Source: Halomonas litopenaei (lineage in GTDB: Bacteria > Pseudomonadota > Gammaproteobacteria > Pseudomonadales > Halomonadaceae). Taken from it: a stretch of 64,000 nt of DNA. Of this stretch, positions 16,903-25,607 are shown in pieces (positions within the stretch are counted from its first letter, which is position 1; every line of letters begins with the position of its first letter). Under the pieces are notes generated by a model that saw only the letters and a list, made by a program, of their open reading frames with translations, was not told where the DNA came from and did not search any database. The translations under genes were made by a program, and so were the position numbers. The stretch spans positions 62,001 through 126,000 of the forward strand of contig NZ_JAEKJT010000011.1 in the NCBI RefSeq assembly GCF_017303055.1, written 5' to 3'.

Positions 16903-17553
16903 TCAGGCTTGGACCGCCTCGGTACGACGATCGGGCAGCATGCCCCGCTCGAGTATAAAACTGATAATGGTCTCTAGACCGACCCCGTCGTACAGGTTGG
17001 CAAAGACAAATGGTCGATCTCCTCGCATCTTGCGTGAATCACGCTCCATAACGTCCAGAGAAGCATGCACCTGCTCAGCGATGTCGATCTTGTTGATGAT
17101 CAAGAGATCGGACTTGGTAATCCCGGGACCACCCTTGCGCGGAATCTTGTCCCCCGCCGACACATCGATGACGTACAGCGTGAGGTCAGACAGCTCCGGG
17201 CTGAAGGTCGCCGAGAGGTTATCGCCTCCGGACTCCACCAGTACCAGCTCGAGCCCCGGATGACGCTGATGGAGATCATCGATGGCCGCCAGATTCATCG
17301 AGGCATCCTCACGTATCGCGGTATGCGGACAGCCACCGGTCTCGACCCCGAGAATGCGATCGGGCGACAGCGCCTCATTGCGGGTCAGGAAGTCCGCATC
17401 TTCCTTGGTGTAGATATCATTGGTCACCACGGCGATATCGTAATGATCTCGTAGCGCTCGACAGAGTTGCCTGAGCAACGCGGTCTTGCCGGACCCCACT
17501 GGACCGCCGACACCGACGCGTAGACATTGGGAGGGAGTCGTAGTGCTGATCAT
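16903..17553 (-). CDS. ureG: Urease accessory GTPase UreG
   Basis: 216 aa. SIMIBI-class GTPase that delivers nickel to UreE/UreF/UreD and the apo-urease. The P-loop GPVGSGKT is at residues 17-24, followed by KEDADFLTRN, the Ni-binding C-P-H motif (VETGGCPHTAIREDAS), the ESGGDNLSATFSPEL switch segment, DVSAGDKIPRKGGPG and the guanine-specificity motif N-K-I-D. All diagnostic UreG motifs are intact. Located 127 bp after ureF and 62 bp before hupE in the same transcription unit. Confidence 0.97.
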   Translation of the reverse strand: MISTTTPSQCLRVGVGGPVGSGKTALLRQLCRALRDHYDIAVVTNDIYTKEDADFLTRNEALSPDRILGVETGGCPHTAIREDASMNLAAIDDLHQRHPGLELVLVESGGDNLSATFSPELSDLTLYVIDVSAGDKIPRKGGPGITKSDLLIINKIDIAEQVHASLDVMERDSRKMRGDRPFVFANLYDGVGLETIISFILERGMLPDRRTEAVQA

Positions 17554-17680
17554 GGCCTTCTCCTGGCGGTCGTGTCTGGCCCACGCTCGGGGCCAGGATG
17601 ATGGTAAGGACGACGTTCGGTCATGACGTCGATACCTTGTCTTTCATGTCGTCAAGCCATAGCGCTGGGCAAGGGCTTGC

Positions 17681-18385
17681 TTAGCTGCGAAACAGGCGCG
17701 AGTACTGGGTCTCGTGCAGGCTGCTGGCAAGCGCGACGCCAGGCAATGCCGGACCGAGCTCGTCATCTCGCAGCGCCTCGGCGCGCTCCACCGCGTGGAC
17801 CAGCGCCGGACGCAGCCGTTCTACTATTCGCTGTGCTGCGGTATGCCCCAGGGGCAGTGCCTTGCAGGCCGCTGCCAGCTGGTTCTCAAGCCAGGCCCAG
17901 GCAAACCCCAGCATGGCGCTGTGCGGCAGCACCTGGCGCTGCACCGACAGCGCCGCAAAGGCGGTCACATAGCCTGGCGCAGCAGGCAACGCTGTCGCGG
18001 GCAGCAGGCCAAGATTGCCCATCAGGCGTGTCAAGGAAGCCCCCAGCTGGCGATCTTCCTCCAACAGCTCACGGGTCTCGCGGACTGCGGCGAGCCAGCG
18101 GTCCCACTCTGCAACGAGGGACGCGTCGCCTGCCTGCCAGGCCGTCATCTGGCGCATCAGCACCGGCAGTTCACACATCGCCAGGCCATCCTCCAGCACC
18201 CCCTCCAACCAGTCACCCAGGCTGGACTCGTCGGTGACCCAACCCAGCTCAAACGCGCTTTCCAGTCCCTGGGACCAGGCGAAGGCCCCAATCGGTAAGG
18301 CTGGGCTGACGAGCTGCAACAGGCCCAGCAGCGCCAAGTCGCCTAGCGCAAGGTCCGGTGAGGAAGCCGTCGCCATTGCGGACAT
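17681..18385 (-). CDS. ureF: Urease accessory protein UreF
   Basis: 234 aa from ATG 18385. UreF is an all-helical chaperone that bridges UreG and UreD on the urease trimer. Family features are LLQLVSPALPIGAFAWSQGLE at residues about 22-42, W-L-E-x-x-L near 60-66, and the C-terminal H-E-T-Q-Y-S-R-L-F-R-S that contacts UreD. Its ATG overlaps the ureE stop as TGATG, indicating coupled translation. The frame stays open far upstream, inside the His-rich repeat of ureE, but that is a repeat artefact. Confidence 0.95.
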   Translation of the reverse strand: MSAMATASSPDLALGDLALLGLLQLVSPALPIGAFAWSQGLESAFELGWVTDESSLGDWLEGVLEDGLAMCELPVLMRQMTAWQAGDASLVAEWDRWLAAVRETRELLEEDRQLGASLTRLMGNLGLLPATALPAAPGYVTAFAALSVQRQVLPHSAMLGFAWAWLENQLAAACKALPLGHTAAQRIVERLRPALVHAVERAEALRDDELGPALPGVALASSLHETQYSRLFRS

Positions 18386-19035
18386 CAGACCGGCTCCCTG
18401 GACGGGTCCTGAGACTGGCCGGAAGGCGCCTGCGAGTGCGCATGGGAGTGATCGTGCGAGTGATCGTGCGAATGCTGGTGCGAGTGCCCGTGCGAGTGCC
18501 CGTGCGAATGCCCATGGGAATGCTGGTGCGAGTGCCCGTGCGAGTGCCCATGGGAATGTCCGCCCATGGTGTAGGCGCCCGGCTCCGGATCGAAGGGGGC
18601 CTGGTGTCGCTCGAGGATGGCGCCCAGCCGCTCGGCGAGCTCTTCCAGCACATGATCGGGGGCAATCCGCACGTAGCGGCACTCCTGCCCCTGGAAAACG
18701 CCGCATCCGATGCCCAGCGTCACATGCCGGTTTCCCAGGTGATAGCACAGTCGCGCCAGGGCCAGGTCCGATTGCGGTCCAGGCAGAATCCAGGCACTCA
18801 CTACCGGTTCTGGGGCCGCCACTACCCTCACGCACACGCCATCGTCGCTGGACAGTCCGTCACCATGGCGCAGCACCGGTCCGCGCTCCAGGAACAGTCC
18901 AGCTCCGCGCCCGCTATCCAAGGTGACCCTCAGGCGTCCCTTGATACGATCGTCATAGGCCAGGGTCAGCGTGTCTTCGGCTTGGTCCTCCGCCAGCGGG
19001 CCAAGACGCTGTGTCAATGACAGCAACGTGCTCAT
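18385..19035 (-). CDS. ureE: Urease accessory metallochaperone UreE with long histidine tail
   Basis: 216 aa. UreE stores nickel and hands it to UreG. The N-terminal domain (about 1-75) and metal-binding domain (about 76-150, with LCYHLGNRHVTLGIG carrying the interface His) are followed by a tail of H-S-H-G/Q/D units with 21 histidines in about 45 residues, ending QAPSGQSQDPSREPV. His-rich tails raise Ni capacity in UreE. The tail is encoded by degenerate 12-bp repeats at about 18435-18565. TAGGAGAT lies just before the ATG. Between ureC and ureE is a 125-bp gap containing a small MITE remnant. Confidence 0.96.
   Translation of the reverse strand: MSTLLSLTQRLGPLAEDQAEDTLTLAYDDRIKGRLRVTLDSGRGAGLFLERGPVLRHGDGLSSDDGVCVRVVAAPEPVVSAWILPGPQSDLALARLCYHLGNRHVTLGIGCGVFQGQECRYVRIAPDHVLEELAERLGAILERHQAPFDPEPGAYTMGGHSHGHSHGHSHQHSHGHSHGHSHGHSHQHSHDHSHDHSHAHSQAPSGQSQDPSREPV
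18435..18565 (-). repeat. 12-bp repeats encoding the UreE His tail
   Basis: About ten degenerate 12-bp units of the type GTGCGAGTGCCC (plus strand) code for alternating HSHG, HSHQ and HSHD blocks. Length is probably variable. Confidence 0.8.
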
Positions 19036-19111
19036 CGATATCTCCTAAAATGTAGTGCGGCCGCGACTTGCGGTTCTCCCTATTTCCACCACCTCACCCC
19101 ACGGGCAGCCC

Positions 19112-19163
19112 TAGGGTTTGTGCGAAAAGTCGACGAGCGCAGGCACTTTTCTGACACGCCCTA
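19112..19163. mobile_element. Short MITE-like element (52 bp, internally deleted)
   Basis: TA-flanked inverted ends GGGTTTGTGCGAAAAGT (left) and, on the other strand, GGGCGTGTCAGAAAAGT (right). It matches the 145-bp copy at 52957-53101 except that the interior between two CGAGCG direct repeats is missing. Its right-end TAG on the minus strand is the stop codon of ureC. Confidence 0.75.
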
Positions 19164-20864
19164 GAACAGGTGGTAGCGCTGTGCAAGGGGCAGTACGTCC
19201 AGCGGCTCGCAGGTCAAAAGCTCGCCATCACAGGTCACCTCATAGGTCTGGGCGTCAACCTTGAGGTCGGGGCAGCGATCATTCAGTTTCATGTCGCGCT
19301 TGCGGATGCCGCGCACGTTGCGACATGCCACCAGCCGGCTGGCCAAACCCAGTGACTCCTTGAGTCCTGAGTCCAGCGCTGCCTGGGACACAAAGCTCAC
19401 CCGCGTCGCCGCAGCCGCTTGCCCCAGCGCACCGAACATCGGCCGATAGTGCACCGGCTGTGGCGTCGGAATCGAAGCGTTGGGGTCCCCCATGGGCGCC
19501 ATGGCGATCATTCCGCCCTTGAGAACCAGAGCAGGCTTGACCCCGAAGAACGCCGGATCCCAGAGCACCAGATCCGCCAGCTTGCCCACCTCGACCGACC
19601 CGATTTCTTCGGCCATACCATGGGTGATTGCCGGATTGATGGTGTATTTGGCGATGTAGCGCCGAGCGCGAAGATTGTCTGCACCGCACGCCTCATCCTC
19701 GGGCAGCAACCCGCGCTGGACCTTCATCTTGTGGGCGGTCTGCCAGGTACGGCATACCACCTCGCCTACACGCCCCATGGCCTGTGAGTCAGAGGCGATC
19801 ATCGAGATCACCCCCATGTCCTGCAGGATGTCTTCGGCGGCGATGGTCTCCCGACGAATACGCGAATCAGCAAAGGCCACGTCTTCGGGAATATTCGGGT
19901 CCAGATGGTGGCACACCATCAACATGTCCAGGTGCTCATCGACGGTATTCACCGTGTAGGGCCTGGTGGGATTGGTCGAGGATGGCAGCACGTACTCTTT
20001 CGAGCAGGCGGTGATGATATCCGGCGCGTGCCCGCCACCCGCTCCCTCGGTGTGATAGGTGTGGATGCCCCGTTCCTTGAAGGCGGCCAGCGTATCCTCG
20101 ACAAACCCCGACTCGTTGAGGGTGTCGGTGTGGATCGCGATCTGCACGTCATAGCGCTCGGCAACGCTTAGACAGGTGTCGATGGACGCAGGCGTGGTCC
20201 CCCAGTCTTCGTGCAGCTTGAGCCCCATGGCGCCTGCCTCGATCTGAGCTTCAAGCGCCTCGGGCAGGCTGGCGTTGCCCTTGCCCAGCAGGCCGATGTT
20301 CATCGGCAGGCTGTCGCAGGCCTTGAGCATGTGATGAATGTGCCAGGCGCCAGGCGTGCAGGTGGTGGCATTGGAGCCGGTTGCAGGCCCGGTGCCGCCT
20401 CCCAGCATGGTGGTGATGCCGCTGGCCAGGGCCTCATCCACCAATTGAGGACAAATGAAATGCACGTGGGCATCGATGGCACCCGCCGTAAGGATCTTGC
20501 CTTCCCCTGCGATGACCTCTGTCCCCGGCCCGATGACGATGGTGACATCCGGTTGGGTATCCGGATTACCGGCCTTGCCGATGGCAGCGATTCTGCCCGC
20601 CTGCAGCCCGACGTCGGCCTTGACGATGCCCCACCAGTCGAGAATCAGCGCGTTGGTGATCACCGTATCCATCACCGCGTCATCGACACGCTGGCTTTGC
20701 CCCATGCCATCACGGATCACCTTGCCACCGCCGAACTTGACCTCATCACCGTAGTGGGTCGCATCCTGCTCGACCTCGATCCACAGCTCGGTATCCCCCA
20801 GGCGCACCCGGTCGCCCACGGTGGGCCCGTAGATGTCGGCGTAGGCTTGACGACTGATCTTCAT
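19161..20864 (-). CDS. ureC: Urease alpha (catalytic) subunit
   Basis: 567 aa, full family length. UreC hydrolyses urea to ammonia and carbamate at a dinuclear nickel site. Ligands are readable: H133 and H135 in DAHVHF, the carbamylated K216 in GLKLHED, H245 in AIHTD, H271 in HTEGAGGGH, and D359 in ASDS. The mobile-flap M-V-C-H-H-L with C318, H319 and H320 is intact. The ATG overlaps the ureB stop (ATGA). The stop TAG coincides with the terminal TA(G) of a MITE-like element, so the natural C-terminus (AQRYHLF, normal for UreC) is kept. Confidence 0.98.
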   Translation of the reverse strand: MKISRQAYADIYGPTVGDRVRLGDTELWIEVEQDATHYGDEVKFGGGKVIRDGMGQSQRVDDAVMDTVITNALILDWWGIVKADVGLQAGRIAAIGKAGNPDTQPDVTIVIGPGTEVIAGEGKILTAGAIDAHVHFICPQLVDEALASGITTMLGGGTGPATGSNATTCTPGAWHIHHMLKACDSLPMNIGLLGKGNASLPEALEAQIEAGAMGLKLHEDWGTTPASIDTCLSVAERYDVQIAIHTDTLNESGFVEDTLAAFKERGIHTYHTEGAGGGHAPDIITACSKEYVLPSSTNPTRPYTVNTVDEHLDMLMVCHHLDPNIPEDVAFADSRIRRETIAAEDILQDMGVISMIASDSQAMGRVGEVVCRTWQTAHKMKVQRGLLPEDEACGADNLRARRYIAKYTINPAITHGMAEEIGSVEVGKLADLVLWDPAFFGVKPALVLKGGMIAMAPMGDPNASIPTPQPVHYRPMFGALGQAAAATRVSFVSQAALDSGLKESLGLASRLVACRNVRGIRKRDMKLNDRCPDLKVDAQTYEVTCDGELLTCEPLDVLPLAQRYHLF

Positions 20865-21199
20865 GACGGGTCTCCCTGAACATCCGATGCAGTACCCAAA
20901 GGCCCCATGACCTCGCCACGAAAGCCATAGATGTGACGAGTGCCAGCAAAGCTGACCAGGGTGACCTCACGGGTCTGGCCCGGCTCGAAACGCACGGCGC
21001 TGCCGGCAGCAACATCCAGCCTGAAGCCACGCGCCTTGACGCGGTCAAACAAGAGCGCGGGATTGGTCTCGGCGAAATGGTAGTGCGAGCCGACCTGGAT
21101 CGGCCGGTCGCCACGGTTGGCCACCTCGATGGTCACCCGCTCGCGCCCTTCACACAGTGCGATCTCGCCGTCCTTGAGTTGGTATTCTCCGGGTATCAT
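20861..21199 (-). CDS. ureB: Urease beta subunit
   Basis: 112 aa from ATG 21199 (MIPGEYQL), the conserved UreB start; the longer in-frame upstream extension is not conserved. Small beta-rich subunit that packs on UreC in the (UreABC)3 enzyme. Family landmarks are GEIALCEGR, VANRGDRPIQVGSHYHF, NPALLFDR, GFRLDVAAGSAVRFEPGQTR and the C-terminal GTRHIYGF. Between ureA (90-bp gap) and ureC (overlap). Confidence 0.97.
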   Translation of the reverse strand: MIPGEYQLKDGEIALCEGRERVTIEVANRGDRPIQVGSHYHFAETNPALLFDRVKARGFRLDVAAGSAVRFEPGQTREVTLVSFAGTRHIYGFRGEVMGPLGTASDVQGDPS

Positions 21200-21289
21200 G
21201 CCTCGCCCTCTGATGGTCCGTTGGCAACGGTCTACTCCCATGTCGCTGCTGCAAGCCGCTGCGGCAGACGACACTGAGCAGGCATCCGT

Positions 21290-21592
21290 TCAGGTAATCG
21301 GATGATGGACGGTCACCAGCTTCGTGCCGTCAGGAAAGGTGGCTTCGACCTGAACTTCGTCGACCATGTCGGCAACGCCCTCCATGACATCGTCACGGCC
21401 CAGGATCTGTTTGCCGTAGCTCATCATCTCGGCGACGCTGCGACCCTCACGGGCCCCCTCCATGATCTCGCAGCTGATCAACGCGACCGCCTCGGGATAG
21501 TTGAGCTTCAGGCCCTTGGCCCTTCGCCGTTCTGCTACTAACCCCGCGGTAAACAGCAGCAGCTTGTCCTTGTCTCTCGGTGTCAGCTCCAT
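21290..21592 (-). CDS. ureA: Urease gamma subunit
   Basis: 100 aa from ATG 21592 (MELTPRDKDKLL), the invariant UreA N-terminus, with GAGGAAGTAACG upstream. Contains LKLNYPEAVALI, the REGRSVAEMM segment, and the C-terminal EATFPDGTKLVTVHHPI. Smallest structural subunit of urease. Second gene of the operon after ureD. Confidence 0.97.
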   Translation of the reverse strand: MELTPRDKDKLLLFTAGLVAERRRAKGLKLNYPEAVALISCEIMEGAREGRSVAEMMSYGKQILGRDDVMEGVADMVDEVQVEATFPDGTKLVTVHHPIT

Positions 21593-21649
21593 CGTTACTT
21601 CCTCAAGGTCAGACGACACGACGCTCGCTAGACGACGGTCGGCGTGGAG

Positions 21650-22585
21650 TCAGGTGAACCAGATGCGCGGCGGACAGGCCGTGCGCTCCAGCAACATCGG
21701 TCTTAGCAGTTTCCAGGCAGCCTCACACAGCGTCCAAGCTTCATGCCGCGAGTGCCCGAGATAGCGCAGCAGCAATACGCCGTCACGCAGAGTGACCGCC
21801 CATGGCTGTTGCATCATCGAGGGTGAAGACAGATCGACGACATCGTCGGTGCGTCCCCGTCGGCCCGCCAGCTGTTCACGCAGCACCTCCACCGCTGCCG
21901 CGCCATCGTCCAAGCCTACGGCCCAAAGGGTGGCCTGAACGCTGCAGCCACGCTGGCCCCAGGCGCCGCTGAAGCGGCGGTGAAGCGGATCAAGCGGCTG
22001 ACGCTCGATCCACAGCGGCTGGCCATCTCGGGCTAACCTGAAGCTCTGTTCCAGGTAGCCGCTGGCAAACGGCAGGTCACTGGCAGGCCGGCCCAGGGCG
22101 AGCACCTCCCAACCCAGGCAGCGCGCGTCCCCGTGCAACTCGATCTCGGTAGATTGGCGCCCACGAGAGCCATCGAAGGCAATGGTTTCCTGAGGCAACC
22201 ACTCGAGGCTGGCGCCGGGCTCGACCACCAGCCGGGTGCGCTGGGACCAGCTCACCTCGTTGCTGTCCGCCCGATACAGCTTGTTAGCGGCAGGGGTCGT
22301 GAGTAGTGCGCTGGCACCCCTTGCCACCCGTGCTTGAATGTCCAGCGCATCACCGCTGACCAGCCCGCCCGGTGGATGCAACAGGTAGACGTGGCAGGTG
22401 CCGTCGCGTCCTTCGGGGTAAAAGGGCCGCTGCACCCTCAAGGGGCCACGGTGGTCCACTCGGTGCAATCGAGTCGCTGCACCATCATGGCGAAAGCCCA
22501 GTGACAGCCTCGCCTCCCAGCGCCGTCCCGCGTCAAAGCGATGGCCGTGCCGATCGGTCACATCCTGTATTGTCTGCGCGCTCAT
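21650..22585 (-). CDS. ureD: Urease accessory protein UreD
   Basis: 311 aa from ATG 22585 (MSAQTIQD). UreD (UreH) is the scaffold that recruits UreF-UreG to apo-urease and is thought to channel Ni. Conserved blocks visible: RVDHRGPLRVQRPFYPEG, YLLHPPGGLVSGD, TTPAANKLYR, WLPQETIAFDG, and a C-terminal region with RYLGHS. It is the first gene of ureDABCEFG-hupE and its start lies about 57 nt after the predicted sigma-54 start site. Confidence 0.95.
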   Translation of the reverse strand: MSAQTIQDVTDRHGHRFDAGRRWEARLSLGFRHDGAATRLHRVDHRGPLRVQRPFYPEGRDGTCHVYLLHPPGGLVSGDALDIQARVARGASALLTTPAANKLYRADSNEVSWSQRTRLVVEPGASLEWLPQETIAFDGSRGRQSTEIELHGDARCLGWEVLALGRPASDLPFASGYLEQSFRLARDGQPLWIERQPLDPLHRRFSGAWGQRGCSVQATLWAVGLDDGAAAVEVLREQLAGRRGRTDDVVDLSSPSMMQQPWAVTLRDGVLLLRYLGHSRHEAWTLCEAAWKLLRPMLLERTACPPRIWFT

Positions 22586-22652
22586 GGCTCTCCCGGACGA
22601 TGGTTCGTGGTGACGCCGTCTGGCCACGCCACACAATACTGCCCGATGACGG

Positions 22653-22668
22653 TGCAATGGTCGTACCA
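22653..22668 (-). promoter_or_regulatory. Sigma-54 promoter of the urease operon
   Basis: On the minus strand TGGTACGACCATTGCA: GG and GC separated by exactly 10 bp, matching the TGGCAC-N5-TTGCA consensus at all positions but one. The predicted transcription start is about 57 nt before the ureD ATG. Confidence 0.75.
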
Positions 22669-22756
22669 CCTCACCTTTAAATCCTGTTTTTTACTTTATT
22701 ATCAACGATATATAGTGCACCGAAAGTGCACCATGAAGCCCCCTTAGCTATCTAAG

Positions 22757-22771
22757 GCACCAACTCGGTGC
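22757..22771 (-). promoter_or_regulatory. NtrC-type binding site upstream of ureD
   Basis: Perfect GCACC-N5-GGTGC dyad (GCACCAACTCGGTGC), the NtrC enhancer core, about 100 bp upstream of the sigma-54 element, a normal enhancer distance. Confidence 0.72.
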
Positions 22772-22955
22772 ACCGCTAAGCGCATCCGGCATCATTTTGG
22801 TGCGCATGTCGCTATTGCTGTGGACCTCGTCGCCAGGACTGTGCAGCGTGGTCACTTGTCTGCCTGAGACCTCACCCGCCCTTCCTGCCGCCCTTCTTCT
22901 ATCTCCCCTTCACCGTCCTTCCATCGCCTTCCTGTCACGCCGCTTGCTACTGCCG

Positions 22956-22989
22956 TTAACCCTGCCTTAACCCCCCGCTTGGCTATGCT
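22956..22989 (+). promoter_or_regulatory. Direct-repeat response-regulator box and promoter of the efflux operon
   Basis: TTAACC (22956-22961), 5-bp spacer, TTAACC (22967-22972): an 11-bp-period direct repeat as bound by OmpR/PmrA-type dimers. TATGCT (22984-22989) follows after 11 bp as -10; the box replaces a -35. Probable target of the operon's own response regulator. Confidence 0.5.
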
Positions 22990-23022
22990 GCGCGCCTTTG
23001 AGAACCCAGGAGACCCATTCTC

Positions 23023-24384
23023 ATGGTTCGGGCCCCTTTCCCTGCCTTGCTGGCGGGCGTCCTGCTGTTGACGCTGGCTGGCTGCTCCATGATCGACGAG
23101 CCAACCTCCTACCCTGACAGGACCGACGCCTTGATCGCCCAGGTGCCGGACTGGTCGGCAGCTGTCGGCGGTAGCGACGTCGGCTCACTCAACGACCTAA
23201 TCGCGTCCGATGCGCTCGATCAGCTCGTTGAAAGGGCGCTGCAGGCCAACCCCGGCCTGCAACAGACCCTGTTGACGCTGCGTATCCGCCAGACACAGCT
23301 GCGCCAGACCGGTGCTGACCGCCTGCCCGAGGTCGAAGCCGGCTTCAGCGCCAGTGACAGCGAAGACAGTGCCAGCACCTACAGCGGCTCAGTCACGGTC
23401 AGTTGGGAAGCCGATCTGTGGCAGAAGATTGCCGATCGCACCGCCGCCGCCGATCAGGACGTCGCACAACAGGCGGCCCTGTATCAGGCCGCCCGGGACA
23501 CCTTGGCGGCCGACGTGATGACCAGCTGGCTTGCGCTGATCGCGCAGCGTCATGCCATCACCATCCAGCAGCAGCGCCTGTCCACCCTTGAAAGCAACGA
23601 GTCCCTGATCCTTGAGCGCTATCGCAGCGGGCTCGGCAGCCTCGAGGATCTGGACAGCGCGCGAAGCTCCACGGCCAGTGCCCGTGCCAGCCTGGTGGAG
23701 TATCAAGAAAGCCTGGCGCAACAGCAGCGTGCACTGCAGACCCTGCTGGGCGAGATTCCCGATAGCGGCGAGGAGGTGGCCGACGACTATCCCGCGGTAC
23801 TGACACCGCTGGCAGAGCTGCCAAGCCAGTCGCTGCGTCGCCGACCGGACCTGATCGCGGCCTACCACGCCATTCAGGCGGCCGACTATCGCACCCAGGC
23901 CGCCTACAAGGACCTGCTGCCAAGCACCAGCCTGCAGGCCGCCATCGAGGACGTGGCCGACTCGCCATCCCAGGCGCTGCTGACCGATCCGGTGTGGTCG
24001 CTGCTGGGTCAACTGACGGCTCCGCTGTTCCAGGGAGGCGAGCTTCGCGCAGCCGCCGAAGAAGCCGAACTGGAGACCGCTCAGAGCTACCAGGCGTACC
24101 GCGAGACCCTGCTCGAGGCGGTTGGCGAGGTGGAAGATGCCCTCGGGCTCGAGCGCTCTCTCGCCCTGCAACAGCAGCACATCGCCAATGCCCTGGACCG
24201 CCAGCAATCTACCCTGGCCCAGTACCAGTCGAGCTACCGCTCGGGGCTGGTCGACATCCTCGACCTGCTTTCGGTGCAACAACAGACCTACGACCTCGAG
24301 GCGCAACTCGATGACCTCAACTATCAGCGCCTGGCCAATCGCATCGACCTCGGCCTGGCACTCGGCCTGGGAGTGACCCCATGA
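23023..24384 (+). CDS. Outer-membrane efflux lipoprotein (NodT/OprM type)
   Basis: 453 aa. Signal peptide ending in lipobox L-A-G-C, lipidated Cys at 21. The mature chain carries two outer-membrane efflux protein repeats with long alpha-helical hairpins; typical markers are VERALQANPGLQQTLL near 70 and a second copy beginning at RRPDLIAAYHAIQAADYRTQAAY. It forms the trimeric outer-membrane channel of the RND pump. AGGAG precedes the start. Its stop overlaps the adaptor start (ATGA). Confidence 0.92.
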   Translation: MVRAPFPALLAGVLLLTLAGCSMIDEPTSYPDRTDALIAQVPDWSAAVGGSDVGSLNDLIASDALDQLVERALQANPGLQQTLLTLRIRQTQLRQTGADRLPEVEAGFSASDSEDSASTYSGSVTVSWEADLWQKIADRTAAADQDVAQQAALYQAARDTLAADVMTSWLALIAQRHAITIQQQRLSTLESNESLILERYRSGLGSLEDLDSARSSTASARASLVEYQESLAQQQRALQTLLGEIPDSGEEVADDYPAVLTPLAELPSQSLRRRPDLIAAYHAIQAADYRTQAAYKDLLPSTSLQAAIEDVADSPSQALLTDPVWSLLGQLTAPLFQGGELRAAAEEAELETAQSYQAYRETLLEAVGEVEDALGLERSLALQQQHIANALDRQQSTLAQYQSSYRSGLVDILDLLSVQQQTYDLEAQLDDLNYQRLANRIDLGLALGLGVTP

Positions 24385-25607
24385 CACGTCGCTGGAGCAA
24401 AGCGCTGCCCCTGAGTCTGGCCCTCGCGGTACTGGCGGCGGTGGTGGTTCATGTCGTCACGCCAGGTCAGGCACGAGGCCAGCACTCACCACCCAGGCCT
24501 GGTGGCCAGCCGGAGGCCGATTCAGGCCAGGTGCAGGCGCGTCAGTCAGACCGCCAGCAGGCCCCCCAGCGCACCGAGGTAACGGTGGTCACCGCAGAGA
24601 CCGCGGCCCACGCTGCCCGCATCAACGCCTACGGAGAAGCCAGCGCGCATTTCGAGCTGACCCTGAGCGCCGAGGTGTCCGGGCGCGTCGACGGCCTTGC
24701 CGACAACTTCGAGGGAGGTCTTCGTATCGGTAAGGGCGAACTGCTGGCCACCCTGGAGGACAGTGGTTACCAGGAGGCCCTGGCCGTCGCCCAATCGACG
24801 CTGGCCACTGCCGAGGTGAGCCTGCTGGAGGAACAACGCCAGGGAGAACAGTCCAGAATCGAGTGGCGCTCGTCGGGGCTCTCGGGCGAGCCTGACTCGC
24901 CGCTGGTACTTCGCGCCCCCCAGCTCGCCGCCGCGCAGGCGGCGGTCGATGAGGCCAAGGCGTCGCTGGCCGCCGCTCGACAGGACCTCGACCAGACCCG
25001 CATCACTGCCCCCTTCGATGCCCTGATCACCGATCGCCACATCGCCCCGGGCAGTTTCGTGCAGTCTGGCACCGAGATCGCCACCCTGGTCAGCACCGAC
25101 CGCATCGAGATCACCGTGAGTCTGTCCGCCGCGGAATGGTCGCAACTGCCGGACTCGGCCACGCTTACCGCGGGTGACTGGCCCGTCACGCTGACCGATA
25201 TCGAGAGCGGAGAGCAATGGACCGGACAGGTCATCCGGGCGCATCAGCACCTGGACGCCACCAGCCGCCAGCGCTCTCTGGTGATCGGGGTTCAGGCCCC
25301 GTTCGACCAGCCCCCCGCCCTGCTGCCCGGCACTTTCCTCGAGGCGAGCCTCAAAGGACGTACGCTCGATGGGTTGTGGCAGCTCCCCGCCACCGCCCTC
25401 GGCCAGTCCGGGCAGCTCTGGTACGTCACCGACGATGACGCTCTGGCCAGCGTCTCGACCGAGGCCGTCTTCAGCGACGGTGCCACGATATACGTAAGAC
25501 CGCCCGAGGCGATCGCTGATCAGCCGACCCGGGTGGTCGTGCAACCCCTGAGCAGCTACGTCCAGGGCATGCTGGTGACCACCGTGGAGGCCCGTCAGGA
25601 TGTCTGA
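24381..25607 (+). CDS. RND efflux periplasmic adaptor subunit
   Basis: 408 aa. N-terminal membrane anchor (residues about 8-27), a Gln/Pro-rich linker, then the HlyD/AcrA architecture: half-lipoyl EVSGRVDGLADNFEGGLRIGKGELLATLED, a helical hairpin (about 135-205), second half-lipoyl RITAPFDALITDRHIAPGSFVQSG, a beta-barrel domain and a membrane-proximal domain. It joins the permease to the outer-membrane channel. The stop overlaps the permease ATG by 8 bp. Confidence 0.93.
   Translation: MTRRWSKALPLSLALAVLAAVVVHVVTPGQARGQHSPPRPGGQPEADSGQVQARQSDRQQAPQRTEVTVVTAETAAHAARINAYGEASAHFELTLSAEVSGRVDGLADNFEGGLRIGKGELLATLEDSGYQEALAVAQSTLATAEVSLLEEQRQGEQSRIEWRSSGLSGEPDSPLVLRAPQLAAAQAAVDEAKASLAAARQDLDQTRITAPFDALITDRHIAPGSFVQSGTEIATLVSTDRIEITVSLSAAEWSQLPDSATLTAGDWPVTLTDIESGEQWTGQVIRAHQHLDATSRQRSLVIGVQAPFDQPPALLPGTFLEASLKGRTLDGLWQLPATALGQSGQLWYVTDDDALASVSTEAVFSDGATIYVRPPEAIADQPTRVVVQPLSSYVQGMLVTTVEARQDV

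Larger units (their letters stand above)
22586..23022. other. Divergent control region between ureD and the RND efflux operon
   Basis: 437 bp without a gene. From the left it holds a sigma-54 promoter (22653-22668), an AT-rich patch (about 22670-22715), a TGCAC/GTGCA palindrome at about 22714-22731, the NtrC-type box (22757-22771), and near the right end a direct-repeat box and -10 for the efflux operon. Confidence 0.7.

Noticed and set aside
18015..18926. Ala/Arg/Ser-rich frames opposite ureE/ureF
   Set aside because: Generated by the His-tail repeats of ureE read on other frames.
16229..22585. Nickel riboswitch or NikR site in the urease operon
   Set aside because: I found no NikR-type GTATGA-N16-TCATAC palindrome and no recognisable riboswitch fold upstream of ureD.
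22714..22731. TGCAC-N5-GTGCA palindrome as a second NtrC site
   Set aside because: The spacing is two bases shorter than the NtrC dyad (N7 between TGCAC and GTGCA), so I do not count it as NtrC; it could belong to another regulator.
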